A DNA stretch of 61,751 nt from Bacterioplanes sp. (GTDB taxonomy: Bacteria; Pseudomonadota; Gammaproteobacteria; Pseudomonadales; Oceanobacteraceae), in contig JACUUC010000015.1 of assembly GCA_014859445.1 (NCBI GenBank), positions 1 through 61,751 of the forward strand, in the 5' to 3' direction. The notes beneath the pieces were generated by a model that searched no databases, was not told the origin of the DNA, and was given only the letters and a program-made list of their open reading frames with translations. Below are positions 16,851-25,415 of the stretch, piece after piece; the stretch's first letter is position 1; each line of letters starts with the position of its first letter. The position numbers and the translations under genes were made by a program.

Positions 16851-17601
16851 ACGTTCGTTGTATTCGGTCGTACAACAAATCATCTGGTTTATAGCTTGTC
16901 TTGGTTTATTGCTGAGCGCGTTAGCATTGAGTTGGCACAGCATAGCTCGTGCTGACTACTTGTACCCGTTGTGGTACCAACAGTTGTCGATTGATGAACA
17001 CATCAATACGTTTGCGCCGCAAAACAATCGTGGCAAATTTGGCTTGGAGTTATTGCCACCAGAAGAGCATTTTGCACTATTTCGAGAAATTCGAAAGGCG
17101 GTTCATCATCATGGCCAAGGATTGGAATCGATCAGTTATTCCACGCCAAGCGGCGAGCAGCAATTGTTGCTGCATGCTGATGAGGTGGTGCATCTGCAAG
17201 ATGTCGCCAGGTTGATTACGTTGCTAGAGCAGGTCAGTGAGTGGTTAATGCCAATGACGATTATCTTGGTGTTGTTATTGTCCATGACACAAGTGGCGGT
17301 GAACTGGCGGCGACAAGCGCTCATATTGTTCCTTTTAGTGGCATTAACCATTGCCGCCGTCTTGCTAATAGGTCCAACACACGTTTTCTATACATTGCAC
17401 ATATGGATTTTTCCTCCTGAAAATCCGTGGTTCTTTTATTATCAAGACTCGTTAATGACGACGCTTATGAAGGCGCCGCAATTATTTGGCGCGATTGCGA
17501 TAGCCATTGCGCTCGGTGGATTGCTTTGGCTTGCCGCTTTACTAGCGCTGTTGTGGTTGTATCAACGACAATTAAAAGTCTGGCGGACACTGAAACACTA
17601 G
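16837..17601 (+). CDS. DUF1461 integral membrane protein
   Basis: A 254-residue protein with an N-terminal membrane helix (IIWFIACLGLLLSALALSW), a periplasmic-type loop of about 100 residues, and three further helices, the last being GGLLWLAALLALLWLY. The loop has an aromatic start (YPLWYQQ), and the motif FPPENPWFFYYQDSLM sits between helices 3 and 4. This matches the DUF1461/TIGR01906 family of unknown function. It overlaps the hydrolase at its start, and its last 30 bp overlap the end of the convergent rluA. Confidence 0.82.
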   Translation: MRLSRRSLYSVVQQIIWFIACLGLLLSALALSWHSIARADYLYPLWYQQLSIDEHINTFAPQNNRGKFGLELLPPEEHFALFREIRKAVHHHGQGLESISYSTPSGEQQLLLHADEVVHLQDVARLITLLEQVSEWLMPMTIILVLLLSMTQVAVNWRRQALILFLLVALTIAAVLLIGPTHVFYTLHIWIFPPENPWFFYYQDSLMTTLMKAPQLFGAIAIAIALGGLLWLAALLALLWLYQRQLKVWRTLKH

Positions 17602-18189
17602 CCGTTTATTGGTTGCGGGGTGGTTAAATTCAAGATGGCGCGCATGCAGCAGCATGCGGGGCTCGTTAGCGGCACGATCAGCGGCATACAATGGGTCACC
17701 CACAATGGCGCAGCCTAGTTGTTGCATGTGAAGTCGCAGTTGATGTGAACGACCGGTTTTAGGGAATAAAGCCACTCGTGTTCGTCCTTCCAGTTCTTCC
17801 TTGATGTGCCAACGCGTCAGTGCATAGCGACCTTCGCTGTGACTTATTTTTTGCAAAGGTCGGTTGGGCCAGTCCACAATGATGGGCATATTGATACAGC
17901 CGTTACGGGTGGGTGGCCGACCGTAGACGATTGCTTCGTACGTTTTTCTCGTTGTTTGCTTTTCAAATTGCTGCTGAATGTGTGTCAATGCGGCTTTATG
18001 GCGTGCAAAGACAATGATGCCAGAGGTGTCTTGATCGAGTCGGTGAATGACCAGTACTGTGTCGAATACTTGGGCCAAGCGTGCTTGTGCGCAGTCGGGC
18101 TCGTATCGGCCTGGAACGCTGAGCAAGTTGGGTTCTTTATTGAGCACGATGATGTCATCGTCGTGGTGCAGTACGCGCAACTCACTCAT
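17572..18189 (-). CDS. rluA: Dual-specificity 23S rRNA/tRNA pseudouridine synthase RluA
   Basis: A 205-residue RluA-family enzyme that converts U746 in 23S rRNA and U32 in some tRNAs to pseudouridine. The catalytic aspartate is in HRLDQDTSGI (about residue 52). VNKP-like and LLSVPGR segments, CINMPIIVDWPNRP and GRSHQLRLHMQ align well with E. coli RluA along the whole length. There is no S4 domain, as expected for RluA. It ends inside the convergent DUF1461 gene, and trhP lies 26 bp upstream on the same strand, so both may be one operon of tRNA-modifying genes. Confidence 0.93.
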   Translation of the reverse strand: MSELRVLHHDDDIIVLNKEPNLLSVPGRYEPDCAQARLAQVFDTVLVIHRLDQDTSGIIVFARHKAALTHIQQQFEKQTTRKTYEAIVYGRPPTRNGCINMPIIVDWPNRPLQKISHSEGRYALTRWHIKEELEGRTRVALFPKTGRSHQLRLHMQQLGCAIVGDPLYAADRAANEPRMLLHARHLEFNHPATNKRLVFQCPPDF

Positions 18190-18215
18190 GTGTTGTGTTT
18201 CCTTCAGTGGATCGG

Positions 18216-19547
18216 TTATTGGGCGGCTTCTGGTAAATTTCGAATCAGCAGAGCACGCTGCATCGGTAACTCAGCGCTGTTGTCGGGCCGAGGTATTTTA
18301 ACCACAAAGCCGGAGCCTGGTGCGTCTTCACGTGCATTTCCTTGGCGATCTGTCATGGTGTGTAAGAGAAAGGTGACATTGCCAGCAGGTGTCATTAATT
18401 CCAGGCTATCACCGCACTGAAAACGATTTTTTACGTCAATGGTTATGGCATGCATATCCGCATCGATGACTTCCCCAACAAATTGCTGACGGGTGCTGGT
18501 GGATACGCCACGCTCGTAATTTTGGTATTCATCATGAACATGACGACGGAAAAATCCTTCGGTATAGCCACGATTGGACATATTCTCTAGCGTGTCCATG
18601 AGCCCCATATCAAACGCACGACCGGCCACGGCATCATCAATAGCCTTGCGGTAGGCTTGGGCGGTGCGTGCAACGTAATAATGCGACTTGGTACGGCCCT
18701 CAATTTTTAGCGAATGCACACCCAAAGCAACCAGCTGCTCAATGTGTTGAATGGCACGCAAATCTTTCGAGTTCATGATGTAGGTGCCGTGCTCATCTTC
18801 AAACGCGGGCATGTATTCGTTATCGCGATTGCCTTCTTGCAATAGAAAAATTTGGTCACTTGGTTGTCCAATGCCTAGCGTCGGATCAAATTCATTCACC
18901 CCTTTAGGAACAATGTCACCGGATGCCGTTTCTTCGGCTTCGTGCGCATCGTACTTCCAGCGGCAGGCGTTGGTGCAGGTACCTTGATTGGGGTCGCGAT
19001 GATTCATGTAACCAGAGAGCAGGCAACGTCCTGAATAAGCAATGCACAGTGCGCCATGAACAAACACTTCGATTTCCATTTCCGGGCAACGTTGACGGAT
19101 GTCCGCGATCTCTTCCAGTGATAATTCGCGAGAAAGAATGATGCGACTAACACCTTGGCGTCGCCAAAATTCAACGGCCGCATAGTTAACCACGTTTGCT
19201 TGCACGGACAAGTGAATGACTTGGTCAGGCCATCGATCTTTAACCATCATGATTAAGCCAGGATCCGACATAATTAGCGCATCAGGCTGCATCTCAATCA
19301 CCGGTTGAATGTCGCGCATGTAGGTGTCGATTTTGCTGTTGTGCGGCGCAATATTGGAAGCAACATACAGCTTTTTGCCTAAGCCGTGAGCGTATTCGAT
19401 GCCTTCTTGTAGATGTTTTACATTGAAATCGTTATTGCGTACGCGCAGGCTATAGCGAGGTTGACCGGCATAGACGGCATCGGCACCGTATTCAAAAGCA
19501 TATTTTAAGTTGCGTAAGGTTCCGGCAGGAGAGAGTAATTCAGTCAT
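18216..19547 (-). CDS. trhP: TrhP (YegQ) tRNA uridine-34 hydroxylation protein, U32 family
   Basis: A 443-residue U32-family protein (peptidase by fold name only). E. coli TrhP makes 5-hydroxyuridine at position 34 of tRNAs using prephenate. The barrel starts MTELLSPAGTLRNLKYAFEY. The iron-sulfur cysteines cluster in ALCIAYSGRCLLSGY and GTCTNACRWKY (around residues 165-195). The C-terminal SH3-like domain starts near FVGEVIDAD. Length and motifs agree with YegQ (453). It is upstream of rluA on the same strand. Confidence 0.93.
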   Translation of the reverse strand: MTELLSPAGTLRNLKYAFEYGADAVYAGQPRYSLRVRNNDFNVKHLQEGIEYAHGLGKKLYVASNIAPHNSKIDTYMRDIQPVIEMQPDALIMSDPGLIMMVKDRWPDQVIHLSVQANVVNYAAVEFWRRQGVSRIILSRELSLEEIADIRQRCPEMEIEVFVHGALCIAYSGRCLLSGYMNHRDPNQGTCTNACRWKYDAHEAEETASGDIVPKGVNEFDPTLGIGQPSDQIFLLQEGNRDNEYMPAFEDEHGTYIMNSKDLRAIQHIEQLVALGVHSLKIEGRTKSHYYVARTAQAYRKAIDDAVAGRAFDMGLMDTLENMSNRGYTEGFFRRHVHDEYQNYERGVSTSTRQQFVGEVIDADMHAITIDVKNRFQCGDSLELMTPAGNVTFLLHTMTDRQGNAREDAPGSGFVVKIPRPDNSAELPMQRALLIRNLPEAAQ

Positions 19548-19656
19548 GATTGGCTCGTCATAAAATTTAGCGCCGCATTGTAAACGGTGCGGAGATTCAT
19601 ATCTTGATGAGAGTCGATATTTTGCACGATTAACGCGGCAATGTTGATGCGTTGTG

Positions 19657-20175
19657 TTATTCGCTTAAGCCAAAGAGACTGACGTCGTGCTCTCCTAACC
19701 ATTGAAAATACGTTTTGGGCAATGGCCGCTGCTTGATTTGTGCGCACAGCAAGTGCCATTCATCTTGAATCGCTTGCCAGTAATGACGCAAGCCATCGCC
19801 ATCCCCTCCGAGTGATTCAATCTGTCGATGGATGTCATCTATGGCGCCAAGTAATAGCGTGCGGTCATCGCCATCATGTTGGTCTAATAATGATTCGCAG
19901 GCACTGTACAGTGCGGCATTGGTTAATTCAAAACAAGCATAAGCCAAGCTATCATCATCGATTAATTGTTCGCGCCAGTGAGCAAATTCATCAAAAAATC
20001 GACGAAAATTGGCTTCTGATTTGAGTTCGCCTCGCAACCATGACAGCATTTTGCTGCGTAATTGTTCGTGTGGCTGATTATCAATTTGCTGTTGTTCGGT
20101 CAGCAAATGGACGTGTGGTGCGTTGATAACACAGATGGCAGCGGCAAAAGCAGCGTGTTGCAAAGGCGAACTCAT
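19657..20175 (-). CDS. All-helical protein, distant DUF416 (YjaG) relative
   Basis: A 172-residue, acidic, helix-rich protein. I used the ATG at 20175; a TTG at 20187 is possible, and neither has an ideal ribosome-binding site. Its N-terminal segment (QHAAFAAAICVI) and the middle segment (FDEFAHWREQL then LAYACFELTNAAL) line up loosely with QHVTFMACLCE and the DxxxYxxxxAxDAC region of E. coli YjaG, so DUF416 is my best guess. DUF416 has no known function. It is 109 bp downstream of the trhP start region on the same strand. Confidence 0.65.
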   Translation of the reverse strand: MSSPLQHAAFAAAICVINAPHVHLLTEQQQIDNQPHEQLRSKMLSWLRGELKSEANFRRFFDEFAHWREQLIDDDSLAYACFELTNAALYSACESLLDQHDGDDRTLLLGAIDDIHRQIESLGGDGDGLRHYWQAIQDEWHLLCAQIKQRPLPKTYFQWLGEHDVSLFGLSE

Positions 20176-20242
20176 GGTGTAAGTCAAATCCCTAGGTGAT
20201 CGAAGTGGTGCGTATTAAAACACTGGGGTGTGTTCATTGGCT

Positions 20243-20434
20243 ATGTTTGAACAGGATATTCGTATTGTTCTCACACCATTTAGATGGTCTTTTCGCGTAA
20301 CAGGCGGCTACGAATTTCACGAATCATTGGCGCACGGCGATCTCTTTTTGTTAACCGCGTCACATTGTGAGTATAAATATCGTATTGCGCGGTATGATGC
20401 TGCTTCGGTTAATTTGGATATAGGATGCTATTGA
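20243..20434 (+). CDS. Possible small protein of unknown function
   Basis: An open frame of 63 codons starting MFEQDIRIVLTPFRW and ending DIGCY. It has no recognisable family. In favour of being real: it fills an otherwise empty region, its composition is protein-like, and a hairpin begins exactly at its stop codon. Against: there is no convincing ribosome-binding site. The neighbouring frames here are all shorter. Confidence 0.35.
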   Translation: MFEQDIRIVLTPFRWSFRVTGGYEFHESLAHGDLFLLTASHCEYKYRIARYDAASVNLDIGCY

Positions 20435-20458
20435 GCGGTTTTTATGGGAAAACCCGCT
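20434..20458 (+). terminator. Hairpin after the small frame
   Basis: AGCGGTTTT (20434-20442) pairs with AAAACCCGCT (20449-20458) with one bulged C. It begins at the last base of the 63-codon frame. A weak terminator is possible, though no T-run follows. Confidence 0.35.
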
Positions 20459-20578
20459 GTATTTGATTGAAATGCTGCTATTTAGGCCCATGTCAAGGAT
20501 TTGAGACTTCGCTATTGGCAGGGGTATTTATTTCAGTTATGGTACGTTTTGTGTTCAATTGCCTATGTGTTAACCAAT

Positions 20579-20974
20579 ATGACTGCAGTAATCATAAAAC
20601 AAGCGGATGACGTTGTTTTCCAAGGTTTGTGTGAGAAACTCAGTCCTTTAGGATGCGAGTGCATTTTACCACTCGAATTATTACAGCGTTTTCGTGAAGA
20701 GTGCGGTCGATTTAAAGCATTCACTGTGGAGCTTTCGTTATATACCCACTCTGGTCAGCGTCGTGTGCATGGCGCAGTGACCGTCTATTCATTGCATCGA
20801 AAGTCACAAACTGCTTGTTTGGTTTGTTTTCGCTTTGCTGATATGGAAACGGCTGCTCATCGTTATATTGCCGAGCATTTATCGCAACCGCTTAAGGCGA
20901 TATCCAATCCTCTGATGATGCCTTCGACAAGTAAAGAGGAGTCTGAGTCCTTGCCGAATATTCGCATGGCTTAA
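20579..20974 (+). CDS. Hypothetical protein, atypical PilZ-like C-terminus possible
   Basis: A 131-residue protein read from the ATG at 20579; an in-frame TTG at 20501 would add 26 mostly hydrophobic residues. There is no clear ribosome-binding site. The middle looks beta-rich (TVELSLYTHSGQRRVHGAVT). It is followed by a strand-helix segment LVCFRFADMETAAHRYI that resembles the end of PilZ domains, but the diagnostic arginine and D-x-S-x2-G motifs are absent. The tail is Ser/Pro-rich. Its 3' end overlaps the end of convergent rlmG by 4 bp. I do not recognise the family with confidence. Confidence 0.55.
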   Translation: MTAVIIKQADDVVFQGLCEKLSPLGCECILPLELLQRFREECGRFKAFTVELSLYTHSGQRRVHGAVTVYSLHRKSQTACLVCFRFADMETAAHRYIAEHLSQPLKAISNPLMMPSTSKEESESLPNIRMA

Positions 20975-22074
20975 TCGGTTAATCGTTGTCGTTTGGGTGT
21001 ATTCGCTAAATACACATGAAACTTGCTGTTGCTAGCAATCGTTTTAACGGTTTGAAATCGCTTACTCAACGCCTTGAAATACGGCAAGTGACGATTGGCA
21101 ATTACCAATAAGCGTCCATCGTCTTTTAGTTTTTTTGCAGATTGCTCAAACATCATGATGGCGATATCGGTCAGTTGTTTCGCACCATCATGAAACGGTG
21201 GATTGCACAATACCCAGTCCGGTTGAATGGCAATATTGGACAGACCATTGCCTTGTAATACGTTGATGTCCAGTTGACTCTGTTTGGCGTTATAACGACA
21301 CGATTCAACCGCTTGCCATGCATCGTCTGTTGCGTATACCTCGCACGCCGGATAACGCTTCTTACAAGTTAAGGCCAGCAATCCATTACCACATCCTAGA
21401 TCGACAACTTGTCCGGAGAGTGCGGGCAAATGTTGCAGTAAAAATTGACTGCCTATGTCCATGCTATTGCGAGAAAAAACGCCGGGTAGGGCAAGCAACT
21501 GTATTTCGTCAGCGGTCTTATAGCCAAACCATTGATTTTTATAGAGCGGTTGCAAGCCAAGCGTGATGACCATTAAGCGCGCTTTTCGTGCGATGGGGTA
21601 TTGCTGATAGCTGTGGCTGTGTTGCTGAAGCCATTTAAGCCAGCTGGTCGGAATGTGCTTGCTCATGCCGGCCAACCAATAACGGGTTTCTGATGGCAGT
21701 TGTTGCCGACACAACTCGAGCCAGTGCTGGAGTAGGTCTACACTTTTAGGGATTTTAATCACAACATCGGTAATATGGTTAGGCAGCGGTTGATTTTCCG
21801 TGAGCAATTGCGTGTCACTGATGTCGATCTTGTTGGTGCTCGAGTTACGGAGAAGTGCTTGTTTGACGCAAAACTGACTGATGAGAGAATGTGCTTTGGG
21901 GTAATGACACGCCAATACACCATGGCGATCATTAATCAGCAGTGTCGTTATGTCGTTACCGGTCGGGAGTGATTCGATCAGGTAGTCGTCCGCGGCATCC
22001 CACGGCTGACTAACGTGAGATGGCACAATGGGATAGCACTGTAGCGACAATCCCGTTTTAGGCCAGATAATCAT
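20971..22074 (-). CDS. rlmG: 23S rRNA (guanine-1835-N2)-methyltransferase RlmG
   Basis: A 367-residue SAM-dependent N2-guanine methyltransferase with the RlmG/RsmC double-domain layout: a degenerate N-terminal half that helps bind RNA and a catalytic C-terminal half. SAM motif I is VVDLGCGNGLLAL (about residue 218), and the catalytic NPPF motif is in WVLCNPPFHDG (about residue 285). Motif order and length fit RlmG (378 in E. coli). It is coupled to the upstream basic protein by a one-base TAATG overlap. Confidence 0.92.
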   Translation of the reverse strand: MIIWPKTGLSLQCYPIVPSHVSQPWDAADDYLIESLPTGNDITTLLINDRHGVLACHYPKAHSLISQFCVKQALLRNSSTNKIDISDTQLLTENQPLPNHITDVVIKIPKSVDLLQHWLELCRQQLPSETRYWLAGMSKHIPTSWLKWLQQHSHSYQQYPIARKARLMVITLGLQPLYKNQWFGYKTADEIQLLALPGVFSRNSMDIGSQFLLQHLPALSGQVVDLGCGNGLLALTCKKRYPACEVYATDDAWQAVESCRYNAKQSQLDINVLQGNGLSNIAIQPDWVLCNPPFHDGAKQLTDIAIMMFEQSAKKLKDDGRLLVIANRHLPYFKALSKRFQTVKTIASNSKFHVYLANTPKRQRLTD

Positions 22075-22460
22075 TAGTAAATGTCTTTAAAGCTCGATGA
22101 GTCTAGCTGATCAAGCAAGTCTTTGGGTTGCTCTTGACGAGGTTCTTGCTCGATGTTTACGGCGGAGTCTACGGCCGGTTTCTTTTGTGCTACCGGAGGT
22201 TCAGAGCCCTTGGGCGCGTCAGTGCCATGATGGCGCTTTTGTTCGGCCTTCTGTGTGGCAGCAATTTCGTCTTTTATCACGGCTTGTTTTGCTGTTTGGT
22301 TTTCTTCTAGAAACTTTTCGAACACCGACGGTGTTCTACGACCCTTAAGTCGTTTGGTTTTTTGTCTATCCGAACCAGCCTGACGTTTCAATTTCGCTGT
22401 GTTGCCGGTTTTTACGTTGTGAATGTTTTTCAGTGAACGTGTTTTTTTCTTGCGCGTCAT
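22074..22460 (-). CDS. Small, very basic low-complexity protein (YihI-like?)
   Basis: A 128-residue protein with an extremely basic N-terminal half (starts MTRKKKTRSLKN, later KTKRLKGRRTPSVF) and a Glu/Gln/Pro-rich C-terminal half ending LDSSSFKDIY. The composition suggests an RNA- or ribosome-associated protein. The MxRxKKxR opening recalls YihI, an activator of the GTPase Der in ribosome assembly, but I cannot align the remainder. Its stop overlaps the rlmG start (TAATG), so the two are translationally coupled, which supports a ribosome-related role. Confidence 0.7.
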   Translation of the reverse strand: MTRKKKTRSLKNIHNVKTGNTAKLKRQAGSDRQKTKRLKGRRTPSVFEKFLEENQTAKQAVIKDEIAATQKAEQKRHHGTDAPKGSEPPVAQKKPAVDSAVNIEQEPRQEQPKDLLDQLDSSSFKDIY

Positions 22461-22623
22461 GGTGGTTGTGGCTCCTAGCCGGGCCTGATATCAAACTGGG
22501 GCGCGATTCTAACGCAGATTGGTGTGCTTTGTCATGAAGGTTACCACCTTGTACGTATTGTGAAGTTGCTAGTTTGATTGGCGCTGTTATGATGGTGTTC
22601 ATTTTCATCGTTTTGAAGGGATC

Positions 22624-23544
22624 GTGAGCACCATGCCAGAAGATTTGGTACATCTGGTTTATTTGGCGTCAAGTGCAGAGGGGTTAGCGCTAGAACGTCA
22701 TGATATTGAGCGTGTCATGGCGAAAAATGGCTTGATGAATATTGGTTTAATACACCAAGAAGAGGCCGCTCCTTATGACTGGGAGCTAGTGCGCCATCAA
22801 ATTAGCAAAGCGGATGCCTTTATTTTATTACTTGGCGATGACTATGGTGTTATGTCGCCAACAGGCATCAGTTATTTGCATCGCGAATACGTTCATGCAC
22901 AAACATTGAACAAGCCAACGTATGCTTATATCAAAAATATCGTGTCAGAACGCCACCCTTCTGAGGATCGCCGACGCTTATCGGGGTTTCATCAAATTAT
23001 TCAACAGCAAGTACCTTATAAAATGTGGCACTTACGAGAAGAGCTCGTGGCGCATTTGCGTTCTACCTTGCCGAGCCTGATTGGTAAAATGGACGGTTCT
23101 TGGGTTTGGCAGCCGAGACACATTCCGCCAATTCTGACTGAGCAGCACCCCGTGATGGCGTGCGATCTACCGGATGATAAACAGCGCGCCGCTCTCATGA
23201 GAGAAATTCGCTCCTTGCAAGTTGAAGCTAAAGTGTATGAAGCAGGGAATTTATCGCGTGAAGCGGCATTGCTGCCGGTTAAAATGGAACAAATTTGGCT
23301 GCATTTGTCTGAGTTGCTTGATCAGGGGGCCAGTGAGGATCGATTGCGTTCTCAGCTGGAGACAATTATCAGCCCGCCGATAAAAAAACAACTGCTATCA
23401 AGACACGCAAAGGCGCATGCCGTTGATGATGTGCGCATCAGTCGCTCTCAGTTCGTACGCTGCCTGCAAGACTTTCAAGCCGTCGGTTTGCTTGTGAGTG
23501 AAGGGCAGGCCGCGCGAAAGGTATGGCGACGGCTTACTCCTTGA
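22624..23544 (+). CDS. Stand-alone DUF4062-domain protein
   Basis: A 306-residue cytoplasmic protein. Residues 8-105 form a DUF4062 domain: VYLASSAEGLALERHDIE, then YDWELVRHQISKADAFILLL, then GDDYGVMSPTGISYLHREY. This is the pattern usually found at the N-terminus of large STAND/NLR-type NTPases and other defence-like proteins. No P-loop or repeat region follows. The remaining ~200 residues are mostly helical, charged and end in a possible winged-helix-like segment (ISRSQFVRCLQDFQAVGLL). The start is GTG at 22624, just after AAGGGA; ATG at 22633 is an alternative. It overlaps the convergent arsR-type gene by 11 bp. Function unknown. Confidence 0.85.
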   Translation: MSTMPEDLVHLVYLASSAEGLALERHDIERVMAKNGLMNIGLIHQEEAAPYDWELVRHQISKADAFILLLGDDYGVMSPTGISYLHREYVHAQTLNKPTYAYIKNIVSERHPSEDRRRLSGFHQIIQQQVPYKMWHLREELVAHLRSTLPSLIGKMDGSWVWQPRHIPPILTEQHPVMACDLPDDKQRAALMREIRSLQVEAKVYEAGNLSREAALLPVKMEQIWLHLSELLDQGASEDRLRSQLETIISPPIKKQLLSRHAKAHAVDDVRISRSQFVRCLQDFQAVGLLVSEGQAARKVWRRLTP

Positions 23545-23872
23545 TGGTTTTGTGTAATAGCTGCTGCGTAGTGGCAAGCTCAGCTTGCATGGCATCGCAT
23601 ACCGTACCACACAGATCAAAAATAAACGGCGCGCCAATACTAAAATAGGCCATGTTGCCAGCTTGACGACGCTTAACAAGACCAAAAGTACGCAATGTTG
23701 ACAAGTGCTTGGATACATTCGGTTGTGAAGCGCCCGTGGCAATCACCAATTCTGTTACGGATCGCTCACCATCTTGTAACTTGTGCAATATTTTTAACCG
23801 CATAGGGTCAGCCAATAAGCGAAAGCGTTGTGCGACCAGCTCCAGCATTTCATCGGACATCGCTTCGGACAT
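23534..23872 (-). CDS. ArsR-family winged-helix repressor
   Basis: A 112-residue ArsR/SmtB-family regulator. The start at 23872 is chosen from GAGG 8 nt upstream and the normal family length. The helix-turn-helix is ERSVTELVIATGASQPNVSKHLSTLRTFGLV (recognition helix around SQPNVSKHL), followed by the wing VKRRQAGNMAYFSIG. The usual alpha-3 metal motif is absent. Two cysteines in the C-terminal helix (DLCGTVCDAM) could serve a metal, sulfide or redox sensor. The target genes are unclear; apbE diverges from it across 187 bp and is a candidate. Confidence 0.9.
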   Translation of the reverse strand: MSEAMSDEMLELVAQRFRLLADPMRLKILHKLQDGERSVTELVIATGASQPNVSKHLSTLRTFGLVKRRQAGNMAYFSIGAPFIFDLCGTVCDAMQAELATTQQLLHKTIKE

Positions 23873-24059
23873 GAATGTAACCTCGTTGGAAAAGCCGAAC
23901 ATTTTACGTTAATTATTACCTTCCTTCTAGAGACCATTGTCTCATTTGCCATGTCATTGGAAATACCACAACAGGTTCTATTTGATTCCCAGTCTCAGCA
24001 TGCAAGCGCGCGCGATATGCGATATACTGATCGTGTTTTTTTGTTGGGAATGCAATCGG

Positions 24060-25085
24060 ATGAAATGGCTTGGTCTTGTTCTTATCGCGGTGGTGCTGGT
24101 TGGATGCAGCCAGACAGCAGAACCTGATTCGTTATTGCGCATCGAAGGTAAAACCATGGGGACGCAGTATCGCGTCACGTGGCCAGCCGCACAGCTTTCC
24201 GATAGTGGCACGTTGCAACAAGCGTTAGAGCAACGACTACTTGATATAAATGCATCCATGTCGACTTACGATCCAGAATCCGAATTGTCACACATTAATC
24301 GAATGACCACGGACGCCTTGCGACAGGGAATTGCGATATCAGCGGATCTGGCAACCGTGTTGCACATGTCAAAGATCGTACATGAGCAAAGTGGTGGCGC
24401 TTTTGATGTGACTCTCGGTCCGCTTGTGAACTTGTGGGGGTTTGGCCCAGACCCATTTTCTGGCAACGCCCCATCAGACTCGGCGGTCACTGATGCACTC
24501 ACTCGTGTGAATGCCGGTGCCATTCAGCTGGATGGGCAGCAGCTGGTGATTGAAGAAGCGCTTTATATTGATCTATCAGCCATTGCCAAAGGTTGGGCGG
24601 TTAACGAATTGGCCAGCGTGCTTGAGCATCATGGCGTTGTCGATTTCTTAGTCGATATCGGTGGTGAACTCTATGGCCAGGGACTGAAACCCAACGGCGA
24701 ACCTTGGCGAATCGCCATTGAACGGCCGTCGTTAGAGGGCCATCGCCAAGCACAGCTTATTTTACCATTAACGAACAAGGGCATCGCCACTTCGGGCGAT
24801 TATCGCAACTTCTTCATGCACAATGGCGTTCGCTATTCGCACACCATTGACCCCCGCAACGGTTATCCTATTCGCCATGACCTTGCATCGGTTACGGTGG
24901 TGCATGAGTCTGTTGGTTTGGCTGATGCGTGGGCAACGGCATTGAATGTTGTTGGCACCGAAGCGGCAATCGAGTTGGCTGAAAAATACCAATTGGCGGT
25001 TTTTATTCTGCAGCGTCAAGAGGATGGCTTTCAAGAGCTGGCCTCATCGCAATTTAAGAAAATATTTGCTGACGCTCTTCCGTAA
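24060..25085 (+). CDS. apbE: ApbE FAD:protein FMN transferase, lipoprotein
   Basis: A 341-residue exported flavin transferase that attaches FMN covalently to threonines of NqrB, NqrC and RnfG/D-type proteins. The start at 24060 gives a lipoprotein signal with the lipobox LVGC near residue 16. Family motifs are MGTQYRVTW, GGAFDVTLGPLVNLWGFG, IDLSAIAKGWAVN, VDIGGELYGQG and, near the C-terminus, SHTIDPRNGYP with DAWATALNVVG (metal and FAD contacts). nqrM follows after 24 bp. The pair normally serves the Na+-translocating NADH:quinone reductase, whose nqrA-F genes are not in the window. Confidence 0.95.
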   Translation: MKWLGLVLIAVVLVGCSQTAEPDSLLRIEGKTMGTQYRVTWPAAQLSDSGTLQQALEQRLLDINASMSTYDPESELSHINRMTTDALRQGIAISADLATVLHMSKIVHEQSGGAFDVTLGPLVNLWGFGPDPFSGNAPSDSAVTDALTRVNAGAIQLDGQQLVIEEALYIDLSAIAKGWAVNELASVLEHHGVVDFLVDIGGELYGQGLKPNGEPWRIAIERPSLEGHRQAQLILPLTNKGIATSGDYRNFFMHNGVRYSHTIDPRNGYPIRHDLASVTVVHESVGLADAWATALNVVGTEAAIELAEKYQLAVFILQRQEDGFQELASSQFKKIFADALP

Positions 25086-25109
25086 TTCAGTGTTTAGAGA
25101 GGGGCTATT

Positions 25110-25343
25110 ATGTCTACGTTGCTTGTTGTATTTGGATTTATGTTATTGATTGTGGCTGGCATGGCCGTTGGTGTCATTTTTTCCAACAAACCCATCAAGG
25201 GCTCCTGTGGTGGCATGAATGCCATCGGCATGGATGGTGCTTGTGATATTTGTGGTGATGACCCCAATAAGTGCAAAGAGCAAAGCGAAAAAGCGGCTGA
25301 GGTAGCGCCGTCTGCTGATTTTTACGATGCGACTAAGCGCTAA
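25110..25343 (+). CDS. nqrM: NqrM, Na+-NQR maturation factor
   Basis: A 77-residue protein with one N-terminal membrane helix (FGFMLLIVAGMAVGVIF) and a cysteine-rich tail: GSCGGMN, then ACDICGDDPNKC. This is the NqrM (DUF539) signature. NqrM is thought to deliver iron for the Fe centre held between NqrD and NqrE of the Na+-pumping NADH dehydrogenase. A good GAGAGGGG site lies before the ATG. Its place directly after apbE is the usual order, though ordinarily both follow nqrF. Confidence 0.95.
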   Translation: MSTLLVVFGFMLLIVAGMAVGVIFSNKPIKGSCGGMNAIGMDGACDICGDDPNKCKEQSEKAAEVAPSADFYDATKR

Positions 25344-25415
25344 GCGCAGTGACTTGTGAAGTGATCTACACTATCAGATAAGTGATTCATTTTGTCTTCA
25401 ACAATGGAGTAGTAC

